Shown one piece after another: positions 7,019-16,217 of a stretch of 64,000 bases of DNA; the stretch's first letter is position 1, and each line of letters opens with the position of its first letter. The translations under genes were made by a program, and so were the position numbers. Origin of the DNA: Oscillospiraceae bacterium (GTDB taxonomy: Bacteria; Bacillota; Clostridia; Oscillospirales; Oscillospiraceae). The notes beneath the pieces are model-generated. The model was not told the DNA's origin. It ran no database searches and saw only the letters and a program-made list of their open reading frames with translations. The DNA lies in contig JAHHSJ010000004.1 of NCBI GenBank assembly GCA_020025295.1, positions 1-64,000 of the forward strand, read 5' to 3'.

Positions 7019-10000
7019 ATGGCACGAAAGTTTAAAACCATGGACGGCAACACTGCTGCCGCCACCGTATCCTATGCTTTCACCGAAGTTGCCGCAATCT
7101 ATCCGATTACGCCTTCTTCCGTGATGGCTGAGCTGACCGACGAGTGGTCTGCTCATGGACTGAAGAACATCTTTGGACAGACCGTCAAGATTGCTGAGAT
7201 GCAGTCTGAGGCCGGCGCAGCCGGTGCTGTCCACGGATCCATCACCGCCGGTGCTCTGACCACCACCTACACTGCTTCTCAGGGCCTGCTGCTAATGATT
7301 CCCAATATGTACAAGATCGCCGGCGAACTGATGCCCGGCGTCATCAATGTTTCCGCTCGTGCTCTGGCTACCCATGCTCTGAGCATCTTCGGTGACCACT
7401 CCGACGTCATGGCCTGCCGTCAGACCGGTTACGCCATGCTGGCATCCACCAATCCTCAGGAAGCAATGGATCTGGGCGCTGTGGCTCACCTGTCCACCAT
7501 TAAGGGCAGCGTGCCTGTGCTGCACTTCTTCGACGGCTTCCGTACCTCTCACGAGATCCGCCGTGTCGCTGTTTGGGACTACAAGGATCTGGCCGAGATG
7601 GTGGACTGGGACGCCATCGAGCGTTTCCGTGCCCGTGCGCTGAACCCCGAGCATCCTGTGCTGCGTGGTTCCAGCCAGAACCCCGACATCTTCTTCCAGA
7701 CCCGTGAGGCCGCCAACAAGTACTACGATGCCTTCCCCGACATCGTGCAGGGCTGCATGGATCAGGTCAATGCCAAGATCGGCACCAACTACAAGCTGTT
7801 CAACTACTACGGCGCTCCCGACGCAGAGACCGTCATGGTGGCTATGGGCTCCATGTGCGACGCTGCTGAGGAGACCATCGACTATCTGACCGCCAAGGGT
7901 GAGAAGGTCGGCCTGATTAAGGTCCGCCTGTATCGTCCCTTCGCTCAGGCCAAGTTCGTCGAGGCCATCCCCGACACCTGCAAGAGCATTGTGGTCATGG
8001 ATCGCTGCAAGGAGCCCGGCGCTCCCGGCGAGCCTCTGTATCTGGACGTGGCTGCTGCCATCCGCGGCAGCAAGTTCGCCGATGTCAAGCTGTGCGGCGG
8101 CCGTTATGGTCTGGGCAGCAAGGACACCACCCCCGGCGGCATCATCGCTGCTTATCGCAACGGTCAGTCCGACAAGCCCCTCAACGGCTTCACCATCAAT
8201 GTGTTTGACGATGTGACCAACCTGTCTCTGCCCATCACGGAAGAGCCCGACATCGTTCCCTCTCATACCACCTCCTGCAAGTTCTGGGGACTGGGCTCTG
8301 ACGGCACCGTCGGCGCAAACAAGAACTCCATCAAGATCATCGGTGACCATACCGATCTGAAGGTGCAGGCTTACTTCCAGTACGACTCCAAGAAGTCCGG
8401 CGGCATCACCATCAGCCACCTGCGCTTCGGTCCTGAGGAGATCAAGTCCACCTACTATGTCAAGCAGGCTGACTTCGTTGCCTGCCACAATGTGGCTTAC
8501 CTGAGCAAGTATCAGGTGGCACAGGATGTCAAGCGCGGCGGCACCTTCCTGATCAACACCGGCCTCGGTGTGGAAGAGCTGGGCGCTCTGCTGCCCGCTG
8601 CCGCTAAGCGTCACATCGCTGAGTACGGCGTGCATGTCTACACCTGCGACGCTACCAAGATCGCTCGCGAGATCGGTCTGGGCAACCGCACCAACATGGT
8701 GCTGCAGGCTGCATTCTTCAAGCTGGCAAACATCATCCCCATCGAGGATGCCGTTGTCTACATGAAGAAGGCCATCGAGAACACCTACGGCGCTAAGGGC
8801 CAGAACATCGTCGACATGAACAAGGCTGCCGTCGATGCCGGTCTGGAAGCTCTGGTCAAGCTGGAGATCCCCGCTGACTGGGCTACCGCTCAGGACGAGG
8901 TCAAGGAAAAGACCGTCTCCTCCAACCGTGCCGATGTTCAGGCTTATCTGGACACCGTTATGTGGCCTGCTGCCGCTATGGAAGGCGACACCCTGACCAC
9001 CAGCCAGGTTCTGCCCGGCGTGGATGGCACTCTGCCTGCCGGCACCGCTGCCTTCGAGAAGCGCGGCACTGCCGTCATGGTTCCCGAGTGGGACAGCACC
9101 AAGTGCATCCAGTGCAACCAGTGCTCCATGGTTTGCCCCCATGCCGTCATCCGTCCCTTCGCTCTGGACGAGAACGAGCTGGCAAAGGCTCCCGAGCACA
9201 TCAAGACGGCCGACTTCCGCAACAAGAAGTTCGCTCAGTACAAGTTCGCTATCGCTGTGTCTCCTCTGGACTGCACCGGCTGCGGCAGCTGCGCCAATGT
9301 CTGCCCTGCCAAGGCTCTGACCATGAAGCCTCTGGATACTCAGCTGCCTGAGCAGGATGTCTTTAACGCAGTGGCATACTCCACTACCGAGAAGGACATG
9401 GGCCCCCTGACTGTGGTTTCCGCCCAGTTCAAGCAGCCCCTGCTGGAGTTCTCCGGCGCTTGCGGCGGCTGCGGCGAGACTCCTTACGCCAAGCTGGTCA
9501 CTCAGCTGTTCGGCGACCGTATGTATGTGGCCAACGCCACCGGCTGCTCCTCCATCTGGGGCGGCAGCGCACCTTCCACTCCTTACACCGTCAACAAGAA
9601 GGGTCAGGGTCCTGCTTGGGAGAACTCCCTGTTCGAGGATGCTGCTGAGTTCGGCTTCGGCATGAATCTGGCTGTGACCCAGCGCCGCAAGAAGGTCATC
9701 GAGAACGCCGAGCTGCTGGTCAGCCTGGACTACACCGACGAGACCATTGCCGCCGCCTGCAAGGATTGGCTGGCTGCCAAGGACGATGCTGAGGCTTCCC
9801 GCAAGACCGGCGACGCTCTGCACACCGCTCTGACCAACTACTTCGCTTCCGGCACCGAGTGCACCTGCCCGGCTTGCACCGCTGCCCGTGAGATTCTCCA
9901 GAATGCCGATCTGCTGACCAAGAAGTCCATGTGGATCTTCGGCGGCGACGGCTTCGCATACGACATCGGCTACGGCGGTCTGGACCATGTCCTGGCTTCC

Positions 10001-10576
10001 CGTGAGAATGTCAATGTGTTCATCTTCGACACCGAGGTGTACTCCAACACCGGCGGACAGTCCTCCAAGTCCACTCCCACCGGCGCCGTGGCTCAGTTCG
10101 CCGCTGCCGGTAAGGCCACCAAGAAGAAGGACATGGCTTCCATCTTCATGCAGTATGGCTATGTGTATGTGGCACAGATCGCTATGGGCGCCAACATGAA
10201 CCAGACCCTGCAGGCCATCCGTGAGGCCGAGGCTTATGACGGCCCCTCCATCATCATCGCTTACGCTCCCTGCATCAACCACGGTATCAAGCAGAAGGGC
10301 GGCATGGCCAACGCCATGGCTGAGATGAAGGCTGCTGTGACTGCCGGTTACTGGCACCTGTTCCGCTTCAACCCCGCTCTGGCTGAGCAGGGCAAGAACC
10401 CCTTCACTCTGGACTCCAAGGCACCCACCGGTGACTTCCAGGCCTTCCTGAAGGGCGAGACTCGTTACGCTTCTCTGGAGCGTACCTTCCCCGACCGCGC
10501 TCAGGACCTGTACGCACGGGCTCAGAGCGAGGCTGAGAAGAAGTACGAGCACTTCGAGCAGCTGACCAAGCAGTAA
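7019..10576 (+). CDS. nifJ: Pyruvate:ferredoxin (flavodoxin) oxidoreductase, homodimeric type
   Basis: The 1185-residue enzyme oxidises pyruvate with CoA to acetyl-CoA and CO2 and reduces ferredoxin, a central anaerobic step. Visible parts in order: the N-terminal pyrimidine-binding domain (A-A-I-Y-P-I-T-P-S-S, residues about 20-30); a two-cluster ferredoxin-like domain (C-I-Q-C-N-Q-C-S-M-V-C-P near 694 and C-T-G-C-G-S-C-A-N-V-C-P near 751); and the C-terminal TPP domain with a further cluster (C-G-G-C-G-E near 815, then the G-D-G-F-A-Y-D-I-G-Y-G-G-L-D-H motif). Length matches the family. ATG 7019 has AAAGGAGG at 6998-7005. A longer in-frame start at 6893 is rejected because a strong promoter lies inside it. 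Codon use is strongly biased to C-ending codons, typical of high expression. Confidence 0.97.
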   Translation: MARKFKTMDGNTAAATVSYAFTEVAAIYPITPSSVMAELTDEWSAHGLKNIFGQTVKIAEMQSEAGAAGAVHGSITAGALTTTYTASQGLLLMIPNMYKIAGELMPGVINVSARALATHALSIFGDHSDVMACRQTGYAMLASTNPQEAMDLGAVAHLSTIKGSVPVLHFFDGFRTSHEIRRVAVWDYKDLAEMVDWDAIERFRARALNPEHPVLRGSSQNPDIFFQTREAANKYYDAFPDIVQGCMDQVNAKIGTNYKLFNYYGAPDAETVMVAMGSMCDAAEETIDYLTAKGEKVGLIKVRLYRPFAQAKFVEAIPDTCKSIVVMDRCKEPGAPGEPLYLDVAAAIRGSKFADVKLCGGRYGLGSKDTTPGGIIAAYRNGQSDKPLNGFTINVFDDVTNLSLPITEEPDIVPSHTTSCKFWGLGSDGTVGANKNSIKIIGDHTDLKVQAYFQYDSKKSGGITISHLRFGPEEIKSTYYVKQADFVACHNVAYLSKYQVAQDVKRGGTFLINTGLGVEELGALLPAAAKRHIAEYGVHVYTCDATKIAREIGLGNRTNMVLQAAFFKLANIIPIEDAVVYMKKAIENTYGAKGQNIVDMNKAAVDAGLEALVKLEIPADWATAQDEVKEKTVSSNRADVQAYLDTVMWPAAAMEGDTLTTSQVLPGVDGTLPAGTAAFEKRGTAVMVPEWDSTKCIQCNQCSMVCPHAVIRPFALDENELAKAPEHIKTADFRNKKFAQYKFAIAVSPLDCTGCGSCANVCPAKALTMKPLDTQLPEQDVFNAVAYSTTEKDMGPLTVVSAQFKQPLLEFSGACGGCGETPYAKLVTQLFGDRMYVANATGCSSIWGGSAPSTPYTVNKKGQGPAWENSLFEDAAEFGFGMNLAVTQRRKKVIENAELLVSLDYTDETIAAACKDWLAAKDDAEASRKTGDALHTALTNYFASGTECTCPACTAAREILQNADLLTKKSMWIFGGDGFAYDIGYGGLDHVLASRENVNVFIFDTEVYSNTGGQSSKSTPTGAVAQFAAAGKATKKKDMASIFMQYGYVYVAQIAMGANMNQTLQAIREAEAYDGPSIIIAYAPCINHGIKQKGGMANAMAEMKAAVTAGYWHLFRFNPALAEQGKNPFTLDSKAPTGDFQAFLKGETRYASLERTFPDRAQDLYARAQSEAEKKYEHFEQLTKQ

Positions 10577-10618
10577 TCACTGCACCTTTCGCAAAATCCC
10601 ATTTATCCGAACAGTTAC

Positions 10619-10651
10619 CCCCCGACGCTTCGGCGTCGGGGGTGTCTTTTT
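10619..10651 (+). terminator. Intrinsic terminator of PFOR
   Basis: A 10-bp GC stem (10619-10628 with 10633-10642) with a stable TTCG loop, followed by TGTCTTTTT. Confidence 0.92.
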
Positions 10652-10659
10652 GCAAAAAA

Positions 10660-10704
10660 GCACGGCTGTGCCTGACTTGGGCATAGCCGTGCGCTGTTTC
10701 TTTT
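10660..10704 (+). terminator. Second, back-up terminator hairpin downstream of PFOR
   Basis: A 13-bp stem (10660-10672 with 10680-10692, one G-T pair) with a 7-nt loop, followed by a T-rich run. Two hairpins 41 bp apart insulate the highly expressed PFOR gene from ylmH. Confidence 0.7.
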
Positions 10705-10807
10705 GATTTTCTCAGCGGTTCGTATCGTGGGACCGGCTTCCTCCGAACATCGACTGAATATTTTTCGTGGATTTCGACCGGAAAACGAGCGTCTTGTCAA
10801 AGAATGG

Positions 10808-10836
10808 TTGCATAATAGAATAGAAGTTACTATAAT
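10808..10836 (+). promoter_or_regulatory. Sigma-A promoter for ylmH
   Basis: TTGCAT (10808-10813), a 17-bp spacer and TATAAT (10831-10836), 58 bp upstream of ATG 10895. Confidence 0.75.
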
Positions 10837-10894
10837 CAAAATGTTAGGCTAGAATAGATAGGCGGGACGGGCACGATTCCCCGAGGAGGTCAAC

Positions 10895-11686
10895 ATGGAA
10901 AAACGAGCATTGCTGGATCGGTTTGCCTCCGACGGGGAGGAGCGCATCCTTCTGTCGCAGGTGCTGGACCGCATGGAGGCGGCGCAGCGGCGGCAGGAGT
11001 GTTCCGCCACACCCTTCCTTTCCCCCAGAGAGCGGATCACGGCGGAGCAAATGCTCCGGTCGGCAGGAATGCCCCGCTATCTTGCCGAGGGCGGCTATCC
11101 CGAGGCGGAGCGGCGGTGTCTGCTGTTTCTGCCGGACTGGATGGAAGAGGACATGGTGCAGCCGGAGGAGCAGCTTGCCTTGCTGCGGTGCACTTGGTTC
11201 CGGGAGGACAGCCTCACCCACCGGGATTTTTTGGGCGCGCTCATGGGTATGGGCGTCCGCCGGGACACGGTGGGCGACATTCTGGTGGGAGACGGCAGCT
11301 GCGATCTGGTGGTGCTGGCGACGGTGGCGGAGTTCTTGAAGGACAGCTTCACCTCTGCCGGACGGGTCAAACTGAAGGTCAGCCGTCTGCCGCTGTCGGA
11401 CATTGAAGTTCCGGCACAGGAAACCAAGATTTTGCGGGACACCGTCGCCGCCCTGCGGCTGGACAGCGTGATGAGCGTGGGTTTTTCCATCTCCCGGAGC
11501 AAGGCGTCCCAGCTCATCGGGGAGCATCGGTGTGCCCTCAACTGGCAGGACACCGCCAAAGCCGACGCCCCGGTGAAAGAGGGGGATGTCATCTCCTGTC
11601 GGGGACTGGGCAAGTTCCGGGTCACTGAGGTGGGTGGACTGAGCCGCAAAGGACGCATTAACATTACCGCCGAGCGCTATCTTTGA
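10895..11686 (+). CDS. ylmH: YlmH-family S4-domain RNA-binding protein
   Basis: The 263-residue protein has the YlmH layout. There is an N-terminal helical part, a central RRM-like domain (about 75-165: [24 protein letters not shown]), and a C-terminal S4 domain (about 180-245: [15 protein letters not shown]). YlmH homologues bind stalled 50S-peptidyl-tRNA complexes in ribosome quality control. In many Firmicutes the gene sits between ylmE/sepF and divIVA. Here those genes are at 25508-27590 without it, and ylmH is about 15 kb away. CGAGGAGG precedes the ATG. A DUF896 gene follows 34 nt later, probably co-transcribed. Confidence 0.9.
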   Translation: MEKRALLDRFASDGEERILLSQVLDRMEAAQRRQECSATPFLSPRERITAEQMLRSAGMPRYLAEGGYPEAERRCLLFLPDWMEEDMVQPEEQLALLRCTWFREDSLTHRDFLGALMGMGVRRDTVGDILVGDGSCDLVVLATVAEFLKDSFTSAGRVKLKVSRLPLSDIEVPAQETKILRDTVAALRLDSVMSVGFSISRSKASQLIGEHRCALNWQDTAKADAPVKEGDVISCRGLGKFRVTEVGGLSRKGRINITAERYL

Positions 11687-11720
11687 TAGTGGGGCGCAGA
11701 AACGAAAGGAGCCATTCCAT

Positions 11721-11942
11721 ATGACACAGGAAGAGCGGGTAGCACGCATCAACGAGCTGGCAAAGAAGGCCAAGGCCGGTACGCTCACTCCGGCGGAGAT
11801 CGCCGAGCGGGCCAAGCTGCGTGAGGAGTATTTGACGGAATTTAAGGCCGGACTGCGGGGTCAGCTGGACAACACTTATGTGGTGGGACCCGACGGCGTA
11901 AAGCGGAAATTGGAGCGAAAAGTAACAAATAAGAAGCGATAA
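11721..11942 (+). CDS. DUF896/YnzC-family small protein
   Basis: A 73-residue soluble protein beginning [18 protein letters not shown], then the family's L-T-x-x-E-x-x-E-R-x-x-L-R-E-E-Y-L and a conserved basic C-terminus. It matches the YnzC/DUF896 family (B. subtilis YnzC has a two-helix N-terminus). Function is unknown; some relatives belong to the SOS regulon. GAAAGGAG precedes the ATG. It lies downstream of ylmH with no terminator between them. Confidence 0.9.
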   Translation: MTQEERVARINELAKKAKAGTLTPAEIAERAKLREEYLTEFKAGLRGQLDNTYVVGPDGVKRKLERKVTNKKR

Positions 11943-11993
11943 GTTACAAATCCGAGGTAAACATAAATAATTGCTTAATATTTGAAATGCTCC

Positions 11994-12021
11994 TTGTTTT
12001 TCAATTGGGATATGATATGAT
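11994..12021 (+). promoter_or_regulatory. Probable promoter for the L,D-transpeptidase
   Basis: TTGTTT (11994-11999), a 16-bp spacer and TATGAT (12016-12021), 49 bp upstream of ATG 12071. No terminator is visible between the DUF896 gene and this promoter. Confidence 0.5.
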
Positions 12022-12070
12022 GAAATCAAATCCAGCGTAACACGCAAATGCAAGAGGGAGGAAATGACGA

Positions 12071-14674
12071 ATGAAGCGGAAAAAGCTGCTTGTGGCAGTT
12101 GCAGCCATGCTGTGCCTGCTGCTTTGTTTGACGGGCTGCGGCTCGAAGGCTTCTGTGACCTTCAGTGATGGCACGCTCATCAACGGACAGGATGTGTCCG
12201 GGTTGAAGGTGGATGAAGCAGCGAACAAACTGGCGGAGAGCATCGAGGGATATACCTTCCACCTCACCATGGGGGATAAATCCTACGACACCACCGCCGA
12301 AGAACTGCAGATGACCTATAACACCGAGGCCGATCTGCAAAGCCTTCTGGATGCCCAGAATAAGGACAAAAAGCAGGTCGCCTTTACGGTTGAGGACCTG
12401 TATCAGGCGGATTTGACTCCTCTGATGGAGCAGATCTGCACCGATTTCAATGTGGAGATGCCTGCTCCTGAGGGAGAGGCCGGTGCCGAAGGTCAGAGTG
12501 CTGATTCCAGCACCGGTTCTTCCAGTGCCGCACCTGCGGACAGCACTGCCTCCACCAGTGCGGCTCCTGCCGACAGCGCAGAGCCTGCCGAGGGCGATGC
12601 CGCTGCGGAGGATGTGCTGCAGGTCATCGACCCCAACGCACCCAAGAACGCCGATCTGGCCTATGACGCCGAGAAGGACGCCTATGTGATCGTCCCCGAT
12701 GAGGATGGAACGCTCATTCAGGCCACGGTGGTGCAGGATCAGATTTTGACTGCCGTAGAGGAGCTGACGGCAGAGCTGGACATGGATATGAACCTGTTCC
12801 AGATGCCGGCGGAAATCAAGGCGCAGGACCTCGCTGAGGTTCTGGAAGAGGCCAACGCCCGCCTTGGCATGACTTTGACCTATACCTTTACGCCGGACGG
12901 CGGAACCGCCTCCAGCGAAACGGTGAGCCATGAGATGCTGAGCAAGCTGTTCTATTATAACCCCGTGGAGCGCAAGCTGGCGGTGGACGAAGAGCTGTTG
13001 GGCAACTATGTGGTGGAGCTGGGCAGCAAGTACAGCGTGTCCGGCAAGTCTGCTCCCTTCCGTACCACCGGCGGCGGCACCATCAACATCAATGTAGAGC
13101 AGGCCGGCTCCAGCGTGGACACCGAGAAGCTCTATGCCGATCTGCTGGATTGCCTGCTGAACAATGTGGGCGGTACCCGTGAGGCACCCTACCTGGCCAA
13201 GAGCGACAGCGAGGCCGGCTATTGGGGCGGCAACTATGTGGAGATCGACCAGACCAGACAGCATATTTGGGTCTATCGTGACGGCAAGCAGGTGCTCTCC
13301 TGCGACATCATCAGCGGCTGCGTGGCCAACAACACCCTGACCCCCAACGGCTGCTTCAAGATCTTTGCCAAGGATCGCAACCGCTACCTCCGCGGCGGCA
13401 ACATTGACGGCACCACCTATAAGGTGTGGGTCAACTACTTTATGCCCTTCTCCGGTGGCTGCGGCCTGCATGACTCCGGTCGTGCCTTCTTCGGCGGTAC
13501 CCACTATATCTACGGCGGCACCCATGGCTGTGTTTCCATGCCTCTGGCCAATGTGAAGGTGCTGTTCGATAACGTCAGTGTTGGCACCCATGTGGTGGTG
13601 TACGGCGGTGTTAAGCCCCATCAGCTGCCCAGCCGTGTCCCGGATGTCAGCTTCGGCGAGCGGGAATATATCATCGAGGTGGGCCAGACCATTGATCTGG
13701 GCATCACCACCAATGCCGACGCCGGCTATTGGCTGAATATCTCCAAGGCTGGCATTGTGGATGTGCTCAGCAGCGACAAGATCCGCGGCGCCAGCGTGGG
13801 CGAGGTCTATGTGGCCTGCAATACCTATCCCACCAGCAACTTCCGTGAGAAAGTGCAACACGTCCGTGTTCAGGTGGTTCCTGCCGGTTCTCTGGCTAAG
13901 GAGCAGAGCATCTCCGCCTCTGCCGGAACCACCAGCCTGACCGCAGGCGGTTCCACCACTCAGATCAGCGTGTCCGGCAACGCCACCGCCCCCAGCTTCT
14001 CCAGCAGCAACAACGGCGTGGTCACCGTTGACGGAAACGGCGTAGTGACCCCGGTGGGCGTTGGCTCTGCCACCGTCACCGTGAGCTGCCCGGCCGGCAG
14101 CGGCTACAAGGCAGGCTCCACCAGCATTACCTTCAATGTGTCGGCTCCGGAGCAGAAGGATCAGAACATCTCCGCTTCCGCCGGAACCACCAGCCTGACC
14201 GTGGGCGGATCCACCACCCAGATCAGCGTGTCCGGCAATATCACCGCCCCCAGCTTCAGCAGTGAATCCGGCAGCGTAATCAGCGTGGACAGCAACGGCG
14301 TAGTGACTCCTGTGGGCGAGGGTACCGCTAAGGTCTATATCACCTGCCCAGCCGGCAGCGGCTATAAGGAGGGCACCACCAGCATCACCTTCACGGTGTC
14401 TGCGCCTGCCCCCAAGGATCAGAATGTCAGCGTGTCTGCCACCGCCACCAACCTGACCGTGAACGGCGCTGCCGCTCAGATCAGCGTGTCCGGCAACCAG
14501 ACTACCCCCAAGTTCGCCGCCAATAAGGCCGGCGTGGTGGAGGTCAGCGAGAACGGTCTGGTCACCCCGGTGGGTGAGGGCACGGTCATCGTCACCATCA
14601 CCTGTCCTGCCGGCAATGGCTATAAGGAGAGCGTGAAGTCCATCACCTTCACGGTGAGTGCGGCTCAGAGCTGA
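12071..14674 (+). CDS. L,D-transpeptidase (YkuD) lipoprotein with C-terminal Ig-like repeats
   Basis: The 867-residue exported protein has a basic N-terminus, a hydrophobic core and a lipobox L-T-G-C at residues 16-19. A PG_binding_4/VanW-like domain follows (about 30-130), then a low-complexity Ser/Ala/Pro/Glu spacer (about 130-185) and a second PG_binding_4-like part (about 200-380). The YkuD catalytic domain is at about 390-515, with H485-G-C487-V-S-M-P holding the catalytic Cys. The C-terminus is three 86-residue Big2-like Ig repeats (about 610-867). YkuD enzymes form 3-3 peptidoglycan cross-links or anchor proteins to the wall. The Ig array probably reaches through or binds wall polymers. 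GAGGGAGG precedes the ATG. It is monocistronic and ended by a strong terminator. Confidence 0.9.
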   Translation: MKRKKLLVAVAAMLCLLLCLTGCGSKASVTFSDGTLINGQDVSGLKVDEAANKLAESIEGYTFHLTMGDKSYDTTAEELQMTYNTEADLQSLLDAQNKDKKQVAFTVEDLYQADLTPLMEQICTDFNVEMPAPEGEAGAEGQSADSSTGSSSAAPADSTASTSAAPADSAEPAEGDAAAEDVLQVIDPNAPKNADLAYDAEKDAYVIVPDEDGTLIQATVVQDQILTAVEELTAELDMDMNLFQMPAEIKAQDLAEVLEEANARLGMTLTYTFTPDGGTASSETVSHEMLSKLFYYNPVERKLAVDEELLGNYVVELGSKYSVSGKSAPFRTTGGGTININVEQAGSSVDTEKLYADLLDCLLNNVGGTREAPYLAKSDSEAGYWGGNYVEIDQTRQHIWVYRDGKQVLSCDIISGCVANNTLTPNGCFKIFAKDRNRYLRGGNIDGTTYKVWVNYFMPFSGGCGLHDSGRAFFGGTHYIYGGTHGCVSMPLANVKVLFDNVSVGTHVVVYGGVKPHQLPSRVPDVSFGEREYIIEVGQTIDLGITTNADAGYWLNISKAGIVDVLSSDKIRGASVGEVYVACNTYPTSNFREKVQHVRVQVVPAGSLAKEQSISASAGTTSLTAGGSTTQISVSGNATAPSFSSSNNGVVTVDGNGVVTPVGVGSATVTVSCPAGSGYKAGSTSITFNVSAPEQKDQNISASAGTTSLTVGGSTTQISVSGNITAPSFSSESGSVISVDSNGVVTPVGEGTAKVYITCPAGSGYKEGTTSITFTVSAPAPKDQNVSVSATATNLTVNGAAAQISVSGNQTTPKFAANKAGVVEVSENGLVTPVGEGTVIVTITCPAGNGYKESVKSITFTVSAAQS
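13898..14671 (+). repeat. Three 258-bp coding repeats (86-residue Ig-like units)
   Basis: Units start near codons 610, 696 and 782, exactly 86 codons apart. Each contains S-A-(G/T)-x-T-x-L-T-x-(G/N)-G near its start and the motif C-P-A-G-(S/N)-G-Y-K near its end. The first two are closest in sequence. Confidence 0.9.
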
Positions 14675-14701
14675 GTTCTCCGTTCTCAACATACAAGACA
14701 A

Positions 14702-14742
14702 ACAGGCGGTATCCGGCTTTGCCGGATACCGCCTGTGTTTTG
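14702..14742 (+). terminator. Intrinsic terminator of the L,D-transpeptidase
   Basis: A 16-bp perfect stem (14702-14717 with 14721-14736), TTT loop, then GTGTTTTG. Confidence 0.92.
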
Positions 14743-14756
14743 TTCAGAAAACGCAG

Positions 14757-14795
14757 AAAACGGAGTGGGTTGGTTTCCAACCCACTCCGTTTTTT
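14757..14795. terminator. Second, bidirectional terminator
   Basis: A 13-bp perfect stem (14761-14773 with 14777-14789), TTT loop, flanked by AAAA on the left and TTTTTT on the right. It can also end transcription of the minus-strand racemase-like gene, although 146 bp separate them. Confidence 0.85.
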
Positions 14796-14941
14796 GATTT
14801 AGATGGAATGGAAGAAATTCGTTCGCGCTTTGCCCCAAAGGGCGGCACTGACCGCCCCAAACATCCAAGAATGCCCCGTGGATCTGCGGCGCTGAGCAAA
14901 GCGGACAGCATGGGGTTTCCCTTTTCTGCGAGGGCGGAGCG

Positions 14942-16000
14942 TTAACGGAACACCCGCTGCATCCCTCTGGCGTAGAGGGGGTTGATGTCAAAGCAGACCA
15001 CATCTCCGGCGGTGCATTTGGTGTCGGTGGCGTCCACGGCAGTGGCGGTTTCACCGACGCCGCCCAGCACCCGGAGCCGGGCATCCTGATAGCGGACGAA
15101 ACGGAACCCGCTGCGGCGGTGGAACAGCAGCCGATCCAGCAGAGAAGTGTTGTGGGCGGAAACGGCGCCCAGTCCGTGGTGAATGCCGCAGGGAATCACC
15201 GCAACCCGGGTGGGACGCTTCAGGTGAATCTGCTTCAAGCTGCCCACGGTGTGGCCCTTGGGCAGCCAGCGGACGGTGTCGATGGTGGCTTCGCCGTGGC
15301 AGACGGTGCGGAGCCCGTCGTTCTTCTGGTGGGGGCAAAGGCCCAGAAAGGCGCTGCCCACTCGGACGGCGTCCAGCTGCACTCCGCTGGAGTGGAGCAG
15401 AGCGGTGGAGTCGGCGGCATGAGTGATGCCGGTTTCCAGTCCGGCCCGGTGCAGGGCGTCCAGCGTGGACTGGAACAGACCCATCTGACCGTTGATGTCG
15501 CCGCCGGCGGCGTAAAGCTGGGTATAAGTGCCGGAAATGGCGATGTTGGACAGATAAGAGTAGATGGAAATGAGCTTTTCCGGTTCCGAGGGCAGGAAAC
15601 CACCCATGCCGGAGCCGGTGTCGATGAGAATATGAGCCACAGCCACGGTGCTGCGCTCCTCTGCCAAAGCGTTGAGCGCCACGCCGGTTTCGTAAGAGCC
15701 GATGGTGCAGACCACATTCAGGTCCAGCAGCTCCGCAAGCTCCTCCGGGTCGGTGGTAGAGCGGAGCATGAGGATTTCCTCCTCCACAAAGCCTGCATTG
15801 CGGAGCGCCCGGGCGTCGGCTACATCGTTGACGGCAAAGTGGCGGATGCCGTCGTCCCGGAGCAGGCCGGCCAGAGAAATCAGCCCGGCGCCGTATCCGT
15901 CGGCGGTCAGCACGGCATAAATGACGGCCTTTCCGGCACGCTTTTTGACGGTGTTGATGTTGTGCTTGATGGCGGCACGGTTAAAGACTAGCTGGAGCAT
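14942..16000 (-). CDS. Alanine-racemase-like protein lacking the catalytic lysine and tyrosine (probable pseudoenzyme)
   Basis: The 352-residue protein follows the alanine racemase fold order: an A-I-x-H-N start, a strand leading to the PLP loop, D-T-G-x-G-M, H-A-x-D-S, V-R-V-G-x-A, and a C-terminal beta domain with V-D-A-T-D and A-G-D-V-V. The PLP lysine loop reads A-V-L-T32-A-D-G-Y-G-A-G where the family has A-V-V-K-A-D-A-Y-G-H-G, so the Schiff-base Lys is Thr. The partner tyrosine motif (G-Y-A-D-G) reads G-I273-H-H-G. The M-D pair of the C-terminal domain is also lost. Folding is intact and there are no stops, so selection for a non-racemase role is likely (inference). It has its own promoter and GAAAGGAG, and is divergent from miaB. 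Confidence 0.8.
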   Translation of the reverse strand: MLQLVFNRAAIKHNINTVKKRAGKAVIYAVLTADGYGAGLISLAGLLRDDGIRHFAVNDVADARALRNAGFVEEEILMLRSTTDPEELAELLDLNVVCTIGSYETGVALNALAEERSTVAVAHILIDTGSGMGGFLPSEPEKLISIYSYLSNIAISGTYTQLYAAGGDINGQMGLFQSTLDALHRAGLETGITHAADSTALLHSSGVQLDAVRVGSAFLGLCPHQKNDGLRTVCHGEATIDTVRWLPKGHTVGSLKQIHLKRPTRVAVIPCGIHHGLGAVSAHNTSLLDRLLFHRRSGFRFVRYQDARLRVLGGVGETATAVDATDTKCTAGDVVCFDINPLYARGMQRVFR

Positions 16001-16055
16001 AAAAAAGGCTCCTTTCTATTAGAAAAGATTGGAAATACGAAGTTTTGCTGTCCCT

Positions 16056-16084
16056 ATTATATATAGTGTTTCCCACTTTTGCAA
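16056..16084 (-). promoter_or_regulatory. Sigma-A promoter for the racemase-like gene
   Basis: Minus strand TTGCAA (16084-16079), a 17-bp spacer and TATAAT (16061-16056), 56 bp upstream of ATG 16000. Confidence 0.8.
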
Positions 16085-16117
16085 GGTGGAATTGACGGGA
16101 AAAGTGCCGGGAAAACC

Positions 16118-16146
16118 TTGTCTGTGCCGGGAAAAAATGATATACT
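16118..16146 (+). promoter_or_regulatory. Sigma-A promoter for the miaB-mutS-mutL run
   Basis: TTGTCT (16118-16123), a 17-bp spacer and TATACT (16141-16146). It is divergent from, and 34 bp away from, the racemase-like promoter. Confidence 0.75.
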
Positions 16147-16217
16147 GAAATATCAATCTAAAATAGGAAAATGGCGGCATTTTGCCCCGGAAAACCCCTT
16201 GCAGGGAGGAACAGAAT

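Noticed and set aside
7292..10552. 1086-codon open frame antisense to PFOR
   Set aside because: It is a composition shadow of the biased plus-strand codons; no ribosome site or family motif. The same holds for long antisense frames opposite ileS, mutS, mutL, the RND gene and mfd.
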